Numbered from the stretch's first letter, positions 1 to 6,913 are shown. The stretch: 21,219 nucleotides of DNA from an uncultured Muribaculaceae bacterium (GCA_910584495.1 CAJUAR010000049.1:1-21219); one strand, 5' to 3'. The notes: generated from the letters alone by a model not told the origin. Made by a program: numbers and translations.

Positions 1-51
1 GCGTAACAATTAAATCGGTTCGAGCAAACGGATTGGCTGCGAATTTGAGGA

Positions 52-267
52 TTATGACAACACTCCTTTCTCCCGCATATAGTCCGTTAAATCTTCCATA
101 AGATACCGGGAGCTGAATGTGTGGAGAACATCATACGAAGGGATGATATATCCGTCAAGAATCCCCGATTCTTTAAGTCGGCGATAAACCTCGCGCTGCG
201 ATAGTTTCAACACCTGCGCGAGCTTACTAATGCAGTACGTAACAAATTCAAGAGTCTTACTATCCAT
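52..267 (-). CDS. DUF3791 domain protein (small, possible toxin-antitoxin-like component)
   Basis: This 71-residue protein covers a whole DUF3791 domain: a short helix-rich fold with a central LKLSQREVYRRLKESG segment followed by the family-typical YDVLHTFSSRYLMEDL stretch. DUF3791 proteins are small, widespread in gut Bacteroidota and Firmicutes, and often sit beside DUF3990 (ADP-ribosyltransferase-like) genes in arrangements resembling toxin-antitoxin pairs. That role is not proven here, because the downstream neighbour falls outside the window. The gene lies 15 nt after a 56-residue ORF on the same strand, so the two are probably co-transcribed. The Shine-Dalgarno-like AAAGGAG near its 3' end (minus strand) may serve a following gene. 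Base composition is more AT-rich than the adjoining NagB-like gene, as expected of accessory DNA. The family call is fairly secure; the biological role is unknown. Confidence 0.8.
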   Translation of the reverse strand: MDSKTLEFVTYCISKLAQVLKLSQREVYRRLKESGILDGYIIPSYDVLHTFSSRYLMEDLTDYMREKGVLS

Positions 268-282
268 ACTAAATATTTGTCT

Positions 283-453
283 TTATTGACGAGAGTTCTT
301 ACGCAATAACAAAGATACGACAATATCTGCTTCTATGCAATATTGTCGTGCGTCGAATGCAAATTCTTTTGGCTCTTTCATGGCGTATCTGGCACGAACC
401 GAATTTTCTAAAACTTCTATCCACAATTTTTCTGCTTTAGAATGTGTAGACAT
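283..453 (-). CDS. small unrecognised protein (56 aa) upstream of DUF3791 gene
   Basis: An open frame runs from an ATG at 451-453 to a TAA at 283-285 and encodes 56 residues, beginning MSTHSKAEKLWIEVL. The middle holds YAMKEPKEFAFDARQYC and the end is LLLRKNSRQ. Composition looks protein-like: amphipathic helical stretches, no low-complexity runs, and a mix of charged and aromatic residues. It ends 15 nt before the DUF3791 start on the same strand, which suggests a two-gene unit. I do not recognise the family. The start is uncertain, because the ATG directly abuts a 12-bp GC-rich hairpin (454-480). A TTG just upstream, or an internal ATG at 381 giving 32 residues, are alternatives. It is too short for common ORF cut-offs and may be missed in routine annotation. 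It could be an antitoxin-like partner, but nothing in the sequence proves that. Confidence 0.6.
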   Translation of the reverse strand: MSTHSKAEKLWIEVLENSVRARYAMKEPKEFAFDARQYCIEADIVVSLLLRKNSRQ

Positions 454-480
454 CAAAGGCCGCGAATTTCGCGGCCTTTG
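454..480 (-). terminator. strong hairpin, likely terminator of the NagB-like/LmbE gene
   Basis: A perfect inverted repeat has arms at 454-465 and 469-480 (CAAAGGCCGCGA and TCGCGGCCTTTG) and a 3-nt loop. It begins 20 nt beyond the stop of the NagB-like/LmbE gene. Read on the minus strand, the 3' arm ends in CCTTTG rather than a long U run, so termination may be incomplete. The hairpin ends exactly at the ATG of the 56-residue ORF. Any message that reads through would carry it immediately upstream of that start codon. Confidence 0.7.
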
Positions 481-500
481 GCTTTATTTGTAGGCTTGTA

Positions 501-2480
501 TTATCGGATTGGGTGGTATTCGACGAATGCTTCGATGGCTTCGTAAGATGCGAGGCCGAGGTCTTGGTAGAGGCGGGCGGTAGCTCGGTTTCGGTCTTCG
601 GCACGCTGCCAGAATAGGCGGTCGTCGTCGCCGAGGAATGGAGCGTTCTCCATCTGGCTCTGGTGTTTGAGGATTGAGTTGCGTTTGAAGCGTAGTTCCT
701 CGGGTGAGATAGGCACGGCCATTTCGATGTGGTCGATTTCCCATTCAGCCCAAGCACCGCGGTACATCCAGATGCGGCAGTCTTCCATCCAAGGTTCGTC
801 GAGGAGCTCGTCGATAGCTGCAAGGACAGCGTCGGTGCACACTTTGTGAGTTCCGTGAGGGTCGGCAAGGTCGCCGGCAACGAAGATTTCGTGAGGTTTG
901 ACATCCTGGAGAAGAGCCTTAACAATGTCGACATCGTTCTGCGAGAGGTCGCCTTTCTTGATTGTGCCGGTTTCATAGAATGGCAGACGGAGGAAGTGGA
1001 TGTGTCCGGGAGCCACACCGATATAGTTGCAGGCGATGGTTGCTTCGGCCTGGCGGATCATGGTTTTGATTTCGCGAACGTCGGCAGTGTCGATGTCGCC
1101 GGCTTTTTTAGCAGCGACAGCTTCGCGCACGCTGTCCGAGAGTTTCTTATATGCATCGCCTCCAAAGCCGAATTCGGGAGCGATTTTGTCGAACATCAGG
1201 AAGTAGCGCATCATGTCTTCGTCGCCCACGGCAATGTTGCCGGAGGTTTCGTATGCCACATGCACGTCGTGATGCTGGTCGACAAGGCGTTTTAGCGTTC
1301 CTCCCATGGAGATTACATCGTCGTCGGGGTGGGGCGAGAACACAATCACACGTTTGGGGTAGGGTTTTGCACGCTCGGGACGATATGTGTCGTCGGCATC
1401 GGGCTTGCCTCCGGGCCAACCGGTGATGGTGTGCTGCAGGTCGTTGAAAATCTTGATGTTCACATTGTATGCCGAGCCGTAGAGAGCCAGCAGCTCACCC
1501 AGCCCGAAGTCGTTATAGTCCTTGTCGGTGAGTTTGAGGATTGGCTTGTTTGTTTGGTAGCAAAGCCAAACAATTGCGCGGCGAATAAGTTTGTCGGACC
1601 ATTCGCAGCTTGTCACCTTCCACGGTTTGCTGATTCGTGTAAGGTCTTCGGCACCACCGAGGTCTGTTACGAGTTTGATGTGTGGATGCCCCTGGAGGAG
1701 CGATGCCGGGACAGCGTTTGTGGCTGGGCCTTCTACGACATCGCACACGATGTTGGCGCGGTTTTCACCCCAAGCCATGGTGATGAGGCGGTGAGCGTCG
1801 ATAAAGTTTTTCAGGCCGAGAGTGATAGCCGTTGTCGGGGCCTCTTCGGTTTTATAGCTTTTGGCAATTGCGTGGCGTGTTTCGTTGCCCAGCAGAACGA
1901 GGCGGCAGAAGCTCGAAGCCGAACTACCCGGTTCGTTGAAAGCAATAGCACCGGCAGGTCCGATTTCGCACAGAGCCACATCGATACCTCCTGCTTCGGC
2001 AATCTGACGTTCGTAGTCCTGGCAATAGTCGTACATCGTTTCCTTGGTAATTTCGGGATTGATGGTGTGGACATTGCGGGTGAGGATGTTCACCTGGCTG
2101 AGGAACATTTCGTTGAGGCGCGTCATTGTCGACGGTCCTTCGGGCTGGAGGGGGAAGAATTCGCTGATATTGAACACAACGACATCTTTGAAGTTGACCT
2201 TGCCCTCTTTATAGAGCTTGATAAGTTCGGCATAGACCGGAAGAGTGTTTTCGCCGGCACCGAGGGCAAGGACGCATTTGCCTTTGCGAGCCACATATCG
2301 GTTGATATACCTCACCATTTCGGAGGCAATGTATTCGGCGCCTTCGGATGCCGTTTCATAGATGTGTGTGTTGATTTTCTCCTCGCGTCGCAGAGCGGCA
2401 AGCTCGATTTCTGTATCGGGATTGTAGTAGCGCTTGGGAATCCGGTCCAGTTTAATCTGGGAACTAAGGTCTGTTTTCAT
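501..2480 (-). CDS. NagB-like (degenerate) plus LmbE/PIG-L deacetylase fusion protein
   Basis: This 659-residue cytosolic protein has two domains. Residues about 40-290 resemble glucosamine-6-phosphate deaminase/isomerase: LALGAGENTLPVY at 71-83, FNISEFFPL at 103-111 and AIAFNEP at 178-184. Residues about 376-655 are a LmbE/PIG-L zinc deacetylase with HPDDD at 384-388 and DPHGTH at 540-545, both metal-site motifs intact. Against E. coli NagB the catalytic Asp72, Asp141 and His143 positions align with Ser106, Ala176 and Ala178, while Glu148 is kept (Glu183). The deaminase half is therefore probably not a normal deaminase and may bind a sugar phosphate. The deacetylase half could remove acetyl groups from an N-acetyl amino-sugar compound, but the substrate is unknown. 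Bacteroides proteins of this layout are annotated as glucosamine-6-phosphate-deaminase-like. The gene has its own promoter at 2588-2617 and a terminator at 454-480. Confidence 0.9.
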   Translation of the reverse strand: MKTDLSSQIKLDRIPKRYYNPDTEIELAALRREEKINTHIYETASEGAEYIASEMVRYINRYVARKGKCVLALGAGENTLPVYAELIKLYKEGKVNFKDVVVFNISEFFPLQPEGPSTMTRLNEMFLSQVNILTRNVHTINPEITKETMYDYCQDYERQIAEAGGIDVALCEIGPAGAIAFNEPGSSASSFCRLVLLGNETRHAIAKSYKTEEAPTTAITLGLKNFIDAHRLITMAWGENRANIVCDVVEGPATNAVPASLLQGHPHIKLVTDLGGAEDLTRISKPWKVTSCEWSDKLIRRAIVWLCYQTNKPILKLTDKDYNDFGLGELLALYGSAYNVNIKIFNDLQHTITGWPGGKPDADDTYRPERAKPYPKRVIVFSPHPDDDVISMGGTLKRLVDQHHDVHVAYETSGNIAVGDEDMMRYFLMFDKIAPEFGFGGDAYKKLSDSVREAVAAKKAGDIDTADVREIKTMIRQAEATIACNYIGVAPGHIHFLRLPFYETGTIKKGDLSQNDVDIVKALLQDVKPHEIFVAGDLADPHGTHKVCTDAVLAAIDELLDEPWMEDCRIWMYRGAWAEWEIDHIEMAVPISPEELRFKRNSILKHQSQMENAPFLGDDDRLFWQRAEDRNRATARLYQDLGLASYEAIEAFVEYHPIR

Positions 2481-2543
2481 TTTAGTGTCGTTCCGGTAAT
2501 TGGTTTAGAGATTTTTTATGTTGTAAGGATTATGTATGCTGCG

Positions 2544-2562
2544 CGACAGCCACAGGCCGTCG
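2544..2562 (-). other. leader hairpin upstream of NagB-like/LmbE gene
   Basis: In the minus-strand transcript this region reads as an 8-bp stem (CGACGGCC with GGCUGUCG) closed by a UGU loop and includes one G-U pair. The same stem on the plus strand would have an A-C mismatch, so structure, if real, belongs to the minus-strand RNA. It lies about 65-80 nt before the start codon, inside the roughly 100-nt leader predicted from the promoter at 2588-2617. It could be a regulatory or stabilising element; no known riboswitch consensus is recognised. Confidence 0.4.
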
Positions 2563-2587
2563 AGGATCTTTTCATATTTATTACCCA

Positions 2588-2617
2588 CAAAATTACTCTT
2601 TTTCCTCCAATTGCAAA
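2588..2617 (-). promoter_or_regulatory. Bacteroidetes-type promoter of NagB-like/LmbE gene
   Basis: On the minus strand a -33 box TTTG (2614-2617) is followed after 18 nt by a -7 box TAATTTTG (2588-2595), matching the TTTG / TAnnTTTG consensus of the primary Bacteroidetes sigma factor. Transcription would begin near 2580 and leave a leader of about 100 nt before the start codon at 2480. It lies back-to-back with the plus-strand promoter of the GT2 gene. The intergenic region 2481-2719 contains only these signals and the leader hairpin. Confidence 0.7.
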
Positions 2618-2690
2618 TCAAAAAAAGTGCTCTTTTTGTTCAAAATCTGTAAAAAAACTTTCTGTGGAGTATAATGTCGGCAAATTGTAT

Positions 2691-2698
2691 TATTTTTG
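2691..2698 (+). promoter_or_regulatory. -7 box of the GT2/pyrC operon promoter
   Basis: TATTTTTG fits the TAnnTTTG -7 consensus of Bacteroidetes and ends 22 nt before the ATG at 2720, predicting a leader of roughly 15 nt. No clear TTTG -33 box is seen at the usual distance. Its position also rules out the in-frame TTG at 2696 as a start codon. Confidence 0.65.
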
Positions 2699-2719
2699 CA
2701 TATTAAAAATGAACTGTCA

Positions 2720-3484
2720 ATGAGCGAAACAAAAAGCACGCACAGCGATGCGTGTGTTATAATACCCATGTATAACGAGTGCGAGAACGCCGCCGCTATC
2801 ATCGAGGCCGTTCTTGCGCTACCGGTTGATTTCGACATACTTGTTATCGACGACAACTCGCCCGACGGCACCGCCGCCATCGTTAAACAGAAAATCGACG
2901 AACATCCCGGACGAGTGCGCATCATCGAGCGTGCGGGCAAGCTCGGTTTAGGAACGGCCTATATCACAGGGTTCAAGGATTGCCTTGCCAAGGGCTATGA
3001 ATTTATCTGCGAGATGGATGCCGATTTTTCGCACAATCCTGCCGACCTTATTCGTCTTCGACAGACAGCCATCGACGAGCAGGCCGATGTGCTTGTGGGT
3101 TCGCGCTATGTGTCGGGGGTGAATGTAGTCAACTGGCCTATGGGTCGTGTGCTCATGTCGTTCTATGCCAGCAAGTATGTGCAGATTGTGACCGGTGTGC
3201 CCATTCACGACACCACGGCAGGTTTCGTATGCTACCGCCGGCGTGTGCTCGAGGCTCTTGAACTGGATAAAATCAAGTTCAAAGGCTATGCTTTCCAGAT
3301 AGAAATGAAGTTTACGGCCTACAAATATGGTTTCAAAGTGGTGGAAGTGCCCATTATCTTTGTCAACCGCGTGCTTGGCACCAGCAAGATGAACAGCGGC
3401 ATTTTCGGCGAGGCCGTCTTTGGCGTTATCCGTCTGAAATGGAACAGCTTTTTCACAAAATACCCCGATTATTCAAGGCAATGA
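2720..3484 (+). CDS. polyprenol-phosphate sugar (mannose-type) transferase, GT2 family
   Basis: This 254-residue protein is a GT2 GT-A-fold glycosyltransferase of the dolichol/polyprenol-monophosphate mannose synthase type. Motifs in order are VIIPMYNE at 13-20 at the nucleotide-binding start, DDNSPDGT at 44-51, GLGTAY at 76-81, and the metal-binding DAD within EMDADFSHNP at 98-107. No C-terminal membrane domain is visible, so it resembles the single-domain soluble or membrane-associated enzymes that load a sugar from GDP- or UDP-sugar onto a polyprenyl phosphate at the inner face of the cytoplasmic membrane. The exact sugar cannot be read from sequence. The ATG at 2720 is chosen because the -7 promoter box ends at 2698, which excludes a longer start. 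Its stop overlaps the pyrC start by 4 nt (ATGA), implying translational coupling. Confidence 0.88.
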   Translation: MSETKSTHSDACVIIPMYNECENAAAIIEAVLALPVDFDILVIDDNSPDGTAAIVKQKIDEHPGRVRIIERAGKLGLGTAYITGFKDCLAKGYEFICEMDADFSHNPADLIRLRQTAIDEQADVLVGSRYVSGVNVVNWPMGRVLMSFYASKYVQIVTGVPIHDTTAGFVCYRRRVLEALELDKIKFKGYAFQIEMKFTAYKYGFKVVEVPIIFVNRVLGTSKMNSGIFGEAVFGVIRLKWNSFFTKYPDYSRQ

Positions 3485-4749
3485 ACCCTATGCTCATCAC
3501 CAACGCCCTTCTGGTTGATGCCGCCGGCACTCGCAATGGCTGGCTGCGCACCGACGGAAAAGTGATTACCGCAGTTGGAACCGGCGACAACCCGCAGCCG
3601 CAGCCCGGCGAGGAGCATGTCGATGCCCGCGAGGCGATGTTGATGCCCGGCCTTGTGGACACTCATGTCCACTTCCGTGAACCCGGGCTCGAGGAAAAAG
3701 GAACTATTGCAAGCGAAAGCCGTGCAGCCCGCCTTGGCGGCATGGCCATGGTTTTCGACATGCCCAATACCAAGCCTGCCACAACGACTGCAGTGGCTTT
3801 GGTCGACAAACTGGCACGCGGCCGGGCAACATCGGAAGTGCACTATCGCGCTTTCTATGGAGCCACTCCCGCTTGTCTTGCCGACCTGCGTTCGCTCGAT
3901 GCTTCGGTGCCGGCCGGTGTCAAGATTTTTTTAGGCACCAGCACCGGGGCCATGCACTGTCCCGACGAGGCTGAGCTGCTCGACATTATGCGCTACTGCG
4001 CCGATGCCGGGCTCACCGTCATGGTACACGCCGAAGACGACGCGATGATAGCTGCCAATGCCGCAGCCGCCGTAGAGCGTTATGGTAGCCGCGAGGCTGT
4101 GCCTGTGAGCGAACACAGCCTCATTCGCAGCCGCGAGGCATGCCTTGCGGCAACATCGCGAGCCATCGATCTGGCCCTCCGCACGGGGGTGCATCTTCAT
4201 GTTGCTCATGTTAGCACAGCCGACGAGCTGTCGCTTTTCCAGCTCGGGCCCGTCGAAGGCAAACAAATCACAGCAGAGACCACGCCACTTTATCTCGACC
4301 CCGTGCTGTCGGTTCCGTCGTGCCGAACGAACCGCCACAAGGTGAACCCTGCCATCAAGACCGAGGCCGATGCCGAGGCACTTCGCGAGGCTCTTGCCAA
4401 TGGGCGCATCGACACGCTGGGAACCGACCACGCACCGCATCTGTTGTCGCAGAAAGAGGGCGGGGCACTCACAGCCGCCTCGGGAGCGCCATCGGTGCAG
4501 TTTGCCCTTGTGCGCATGCTTCAATATCTTGAACCGCAGCTAATTGTGCAAAAAATGGCTCAAGCTCCATTTACAATTTTCGGCATGGGCCGCTATGGCC
4601 TGTTGGAGCCCGGCATGCCTGCATGGCTCATACTTGTAGAGAAAACAGAACCTTATACCATTACCGACAGCATGGTTGTGTCGCCCTGCGGCTGGACACC
4701 TTTCGAGGGACTGCAGGTGTCGCACCGCGTCGTTCCTCTATCAATATGA
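3481..4749 (+). CDS. pyrC: dihydroorotase
   Basis: This 422-residue amidohydrolase interconverts N-carbamoyl-aspartate and dihydroorotate, the third step of de novo pyrimidine synthesis in the cytosol. Signature motifs are all present. DTHVHFREPG at 60-69 carries the two metal histidines, followed by the substrate-region MPNTKP at 94-99. The probable carboxylated lysine is in VKIFLG (Lys148). Metal histidines lie in VMVHAEDD (His183) and HVAHVS (His240 region), and the catalytic aspartate is in GTDHAPH (Asp316). Length and motif order fit the type I class found in most bacteria. The chosen ATG forms an ATGA overlap with the GT2 stop. An in-frame ATG at 3439 would lie inside the GT2 gene and is rejected, while Met4 is another option. 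The next gene starts at an ATGA overlap with this stop. Confidence 0.92.
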   Translation: MNPMLITNALLVDAAGTRNGWLRTDGKVITAVGTGDNPQPQPGEEHVDAREAMLMPGLVDTHVHFREPGLEEKGTIASESRAARLGGMAMVFDMPNTKPATTTAVALVDKLARGRATSEVHYRAFYGATPACLADLRSLDASVPAGVKIFLGTSTGAMHCPDEAELLDIMRYCADAGLTVMVHAEDDAMIAANAAAAVERYGSREAVPVSEHSLIRSREACLAATSRAIDLALRTGVHLHVAHVSTADELSLFQLGPVEGKQITAETTPLYLDPVLSVPSCRTNRHKVNPAIKTEADAEALREALANGRIDTLGTDHAPHLLSQKEGGALTAASGAPSVQFALVRMLQYLEPQLIVQKMAQAPFTIFGMGRYGLLEPGMPAWLILVEKTEPYTITDSMVVSPCGWTPFEGLQVSHRVVPLSI

Positions 4750-5717
4750 AAAAACTCACCGCAGTCTTAATCGCCATTGCGTCAGCAATTTTTGTATGCC
4801 AGGGGCAGCAATTGTCCAGGAATTATCGTCTTAAAGCCGTTTTGCCGGTGGAGGGACGCCAAGGAATTGCCATCGACAGCTCATATTATTATGTGTCGGA
4901 CACCCGTGCCATTTATAAATATGACAAACAGGGGCACCTTGTGGACAAGAACACCCAGCCGTTCCAACACCCCGAGGTGGCAAACCATTTTGGCGACATT
5001 GATGTGTGGAATGGTGAAATTTACTGCGGAATTGAGAAATTTGAATATGGCCGGGGCTATAATATCGCCGTGTCGATCTACGATGCCAACACACTGCAAT
5101 GGAAGCGCGACCTGCCATGGAGCCCTGAATCGGGGCAGGTGGAAGTGTCGGGCATTGCCGTGGACCGCGACCGCAACATGGTGTGGATGTCGGACTGGGT
5201 CGACAGCCGCTATGTCTACTGCTATGACCTTGCCACGGGCTGTTATCACACCAAGATGCAGTGCGTGCCCACGCCCTACTGGTGCCAGGGAATATTTATT
5301 GCCGACGGCAAAATCATCTTCTCGGCAGATGATGGCGAAGCAGCCTACCGTCTGCCCGACAATCTCTATGTCGCCGACATATCGTCGGTGCCATACACCG
5401 GACTTGTCGAGGGCGAGGAGGTGGTGAAGGATACGCCTTTCAGCGTTGCTCTCGATGCCGGCGGCAAACCTGTGATGCGCCGCGGGCTTGTGGCTGCCGG
5501 TGCTCAGCAGGGCAGAGTGGAACTTCTGCGCATCATGGACGATTTCCGGCGCGAGGGCGAAATCGAGGGTCTTGCCATCGACCCTGTCACCAACGAGCTC
5601 GTGGTGCTCAACAATCGCGGCACAACAATCGTTTTGGGAATGAGCCAAGGCCCCCTCACCGACGAGGGCTACACCGGCGAAGTTCACGAACTCTACATCT
5701 ACGAACCGGTGGAATAG
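4746..5717 (+). CDS. secreted beta-propeller-like protein, function unknown
   Basis: This 323-residue protein begins MKKLTAVLIAIASAIFVCQG, a classic signal peptide with cleavage likely after residue 20. The cysteine lacks a proper lipobox, so export to the periplasm or outside is more likely than lipidation. The mature part repeats a blade-like pattern of a short hydrophobic strand, Asp, turn and aromatic strand: GIAIDSSYYYVSD near 40-52, GDIDVWNGEIYCG near 83-95, GIAVDRDRNMVWMSD near 136-150, and similar stretches later ending at GLAIDPVTNELVVLNN. This suggests an NHL/SMP-30-like propeller. No catalytic residues are recognised, so it may be a binding protein. Its ATG overlaps the pyrC stop (ATGA), so it is translated in the same operon. 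The frame stays open further upstream, but only as pyrC overlap. Confidence 0.75.
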   Translation: MKKLTAVLIAIASAIFVCQGQQLSRNYRLKAVLPVEGRQGIAIDSSYYYVSDTRAIYKYDKQGHLVDKNTQPFQHPEVANHFGDIDVWNGEIYCGIEKFEYGRGYNIAVSIYDANTLQWKRDLPWSPESGQVEVSGIAVDRDRNMVWMSDWVDSRYVYCYDLATGCYHTKMQCVPTPYWCQGIFIADGKIIFSADDGEAAYRLPDNLYVADISSVPYTGLVEGEEVVKDTPFSVALDAGGKPVMRRGLVAAGAQQGRVELLRIMDDFRREGEIEGLAIDPVTNELVVLNNRGTTIVLGMSQGPLTDEGYTGEVHELYIYEPVE

Positions 5718-5737
5718 AAGCAAAACAAGAATAAGCA

Positions 5738-6838
5738 ATGGACGAGCATATATATGTGAGGGTAGCATACGCATTGATGCTGTTGGTGTTCATGTTCTGC
5801 GGATGCCTACGCTGCTGCAACCTATGGAATTACAGTACCGACAAGATGGCCGATGTGTATCCTGCGCGTCGCGAGGCGGCAATTGCTTTTTTCGGTGTGG
5901 CTTTGTTGTTCCCCTGTGTGGCATATCCCTTCGGGTCTGTCGACGCGTGGACTTTTGTCCGCTGTTTTTGGATTCTTTATGTTCCGTCAACAGCCTCGAT
6001 GGCTTTGAGAAAGTTCTTTTTCAAAGAAGAAAATCCCAAGCAGACGCAATTCCGTCTTGTTCTTGTTGGCGGCATTCCTGTTCTGTTGTCGCTCGTATTG
6101 TTTGCTTATGCCTGCATGGGCGGTACGAGCCTCGATGCCGGGCACTGGCTGATTGACGTTGTCATTGTCGCCGGTGTTTTGTTGGGGATATATTTGATTT
6201 ATGTGCTGGCCGACCTTGTTGTCAGGATGCAGAGGAGCGACGGCGGGCTGCGGTGTGCAGCAGTGGCTTTCCCCCGAAAATTTGGCCGGGGCATTGCTGC
6301 CGTCTGTCTTGCCGGGCTTGCCATGGCTTGGGCGGTCTTTATTGCCGATTCAGCCACGATGCACACTGTTATTGCTGCGTTTGCCATGCTTTCCGGCATG
6401 TGCATACTCATCACCATCCTACATCCGCAATGGAAACTGTCGGGCAAAGGTCTGGCATTGTTGCCGGCCATGTCTACGGAAAAAGAAGGACGGAAAAACT
6501 TGCTTTCCGAAGCCCAGCTCGATATACTCGAACGGCAGATACGCCGGCTCGTCGAGGCTGAGAAGCTTTTTCTCGATCCGGACTTGAAGCGTGTCTCATT
6601 GAGGGAAAGACTCGACATCAATCATTCGTATCTGAGCGAGGTTTTTGCTCGCCGTTTTGGATCGTTGAACCGTTATCTGAACACTCTCAGAATTGACTAC
6701 GCCATGCGCTATGCTGCCGAGCACCCCAACATAAAGCTCACCGAGGTGGCCCGTGTCAGCGGTTTTGGTTCGATGAACACTTTCTATCGGGCTAAAAAGC
6801 AATACGAGGCAGAACACCCGGAAGAAGCGCCCAATTGA
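5738..6838 (+). CDS. membrane-anchored AraC-type transcription regulator
   Basis: The 366-residue protein has an N-terminal half of about six or seven hydrophobic segments (roughly 8-26, 46-66, 73-87, 107-127, 134-158, 186-206, 211-230) and a cytosolic C-terminal AraC-type helix-turn-helix domain. In that domain RVSLRERLDINHSYLSEVFARRFG is the first HTH with its recognition helix, and KLTEVARVSGFGSMNTFYRAKKQY is the second HTH. This domain order occurs in Bacteroidota regulators that sense a membrane or extracytoplasmic signal through the transmembrane part; the signal here is unknown. It lies 20 nt after the beta-propeller gene and is probably co-transcribed. It could respond to whatever that secreted protein binds, which is inference only. 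The target promoters are not visible. Confidence 0.85.
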   Translation: MDEHIYVRVAYALMLLVFMFCGCLRCCNLWNYSTDKMADVYPARREAAIAFFGVALLFPCVAYPFGSVDAWTFVRCFWILYVPSTASMALRKFFFKEENPKQTQFRLVLVGGIPVLLSLVLFAYACMGGTSLDAGHWLIDVVIVAGVLLGIYLIYVLADLVVRMQRSDGGLRCAAVAFPRKFGRGIAAVCLAGLAMAWAVFIADSATMHTVIAAFAMLSGMCILITILHPQWKLSGKGLALLPAMSTEKEGRKNLLSEAQLDILERQIRRLVEAEKLFLDPDLKRVSLRERLDINHSYLSEVFARRFGSLNRYLNTLRIDYAMRYAAEHPNIKLTEVARVSGFGSMNTFYRAKKQYEAEHPEEAPN

Positions 6839-6865
6839 CTTTTTGACATATTTTTTTTGACAATG

Positions 6866-6890
6866 TGGCATCGGCATGGGTGCCGTGCCA
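6866..6890 (+). terminator. hairpin after the GT2-pyrC-propeller-AraC cluster
   Basis: Arms TGGCA (6866-6870) plus CGGCA (6872-6876) pair with TGCCG (6881-6885) plus TGCCA (6886-6890), giving a 10-bp stem with one bulged T and a TGGG loop. It lies 28 nt past the AraC-type stop and just upstream of the next promoter, a reasonable place for a terminator. A T-run precedes rather than follows it, so it is not a textbook intrinsic terminator. Confidence 0.4.
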
Positions 6891-6913
6891 AGGTTCGTGT
6901 GGAGTTTAATGCC

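Noticed and set aside
1..51. Possible start of another small gene downstream of DUF3791 on the minus strand (an open frame reaches the window edge)
   Set aside because: No ATG, GTG or TTG start fits the open frame and too few codons remain to identify a family such as DUF3990.
310..317. TATCTTTG on the minus strand, matching the -7 consensus, 43 nt upstream of the DUF3791 start
   Set aside because: It lies inside the 56-residue ORF and lacks a clean -33 TTTG; it may be an internal promoter but is not supported well enough to list.
2516..2575. 19-codon ORF in the NagB-like leader as an annotated gene
   Set aside because: It has only a few nt of leader, and there is no evidence of conservation, so it is kept as a finding rather than a gene.
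1329..2723. Long plus-strand open frame opposite the NagB-like/LmbE gene
   Set aside because: It is antisense to a gene with clear motifs, is rich in Phe, Cys, His and Val as expected of an opposite-frame shadow, and has no recognisable domain.
4881..5774. Long minus-strand open frame opposite the propeller gene
   Set aside because: It overlaps a signal-peptide gene with good repeats on the plus strand and shows a His/Val-rich shadow composition and no motif.
6841..6865. T-rich stretch with TTTGACA-like words after the AraC gene
   Set aside because: It resembles neither a TAnnTTTG box nor a terminator U-tract placed after a hairpin.
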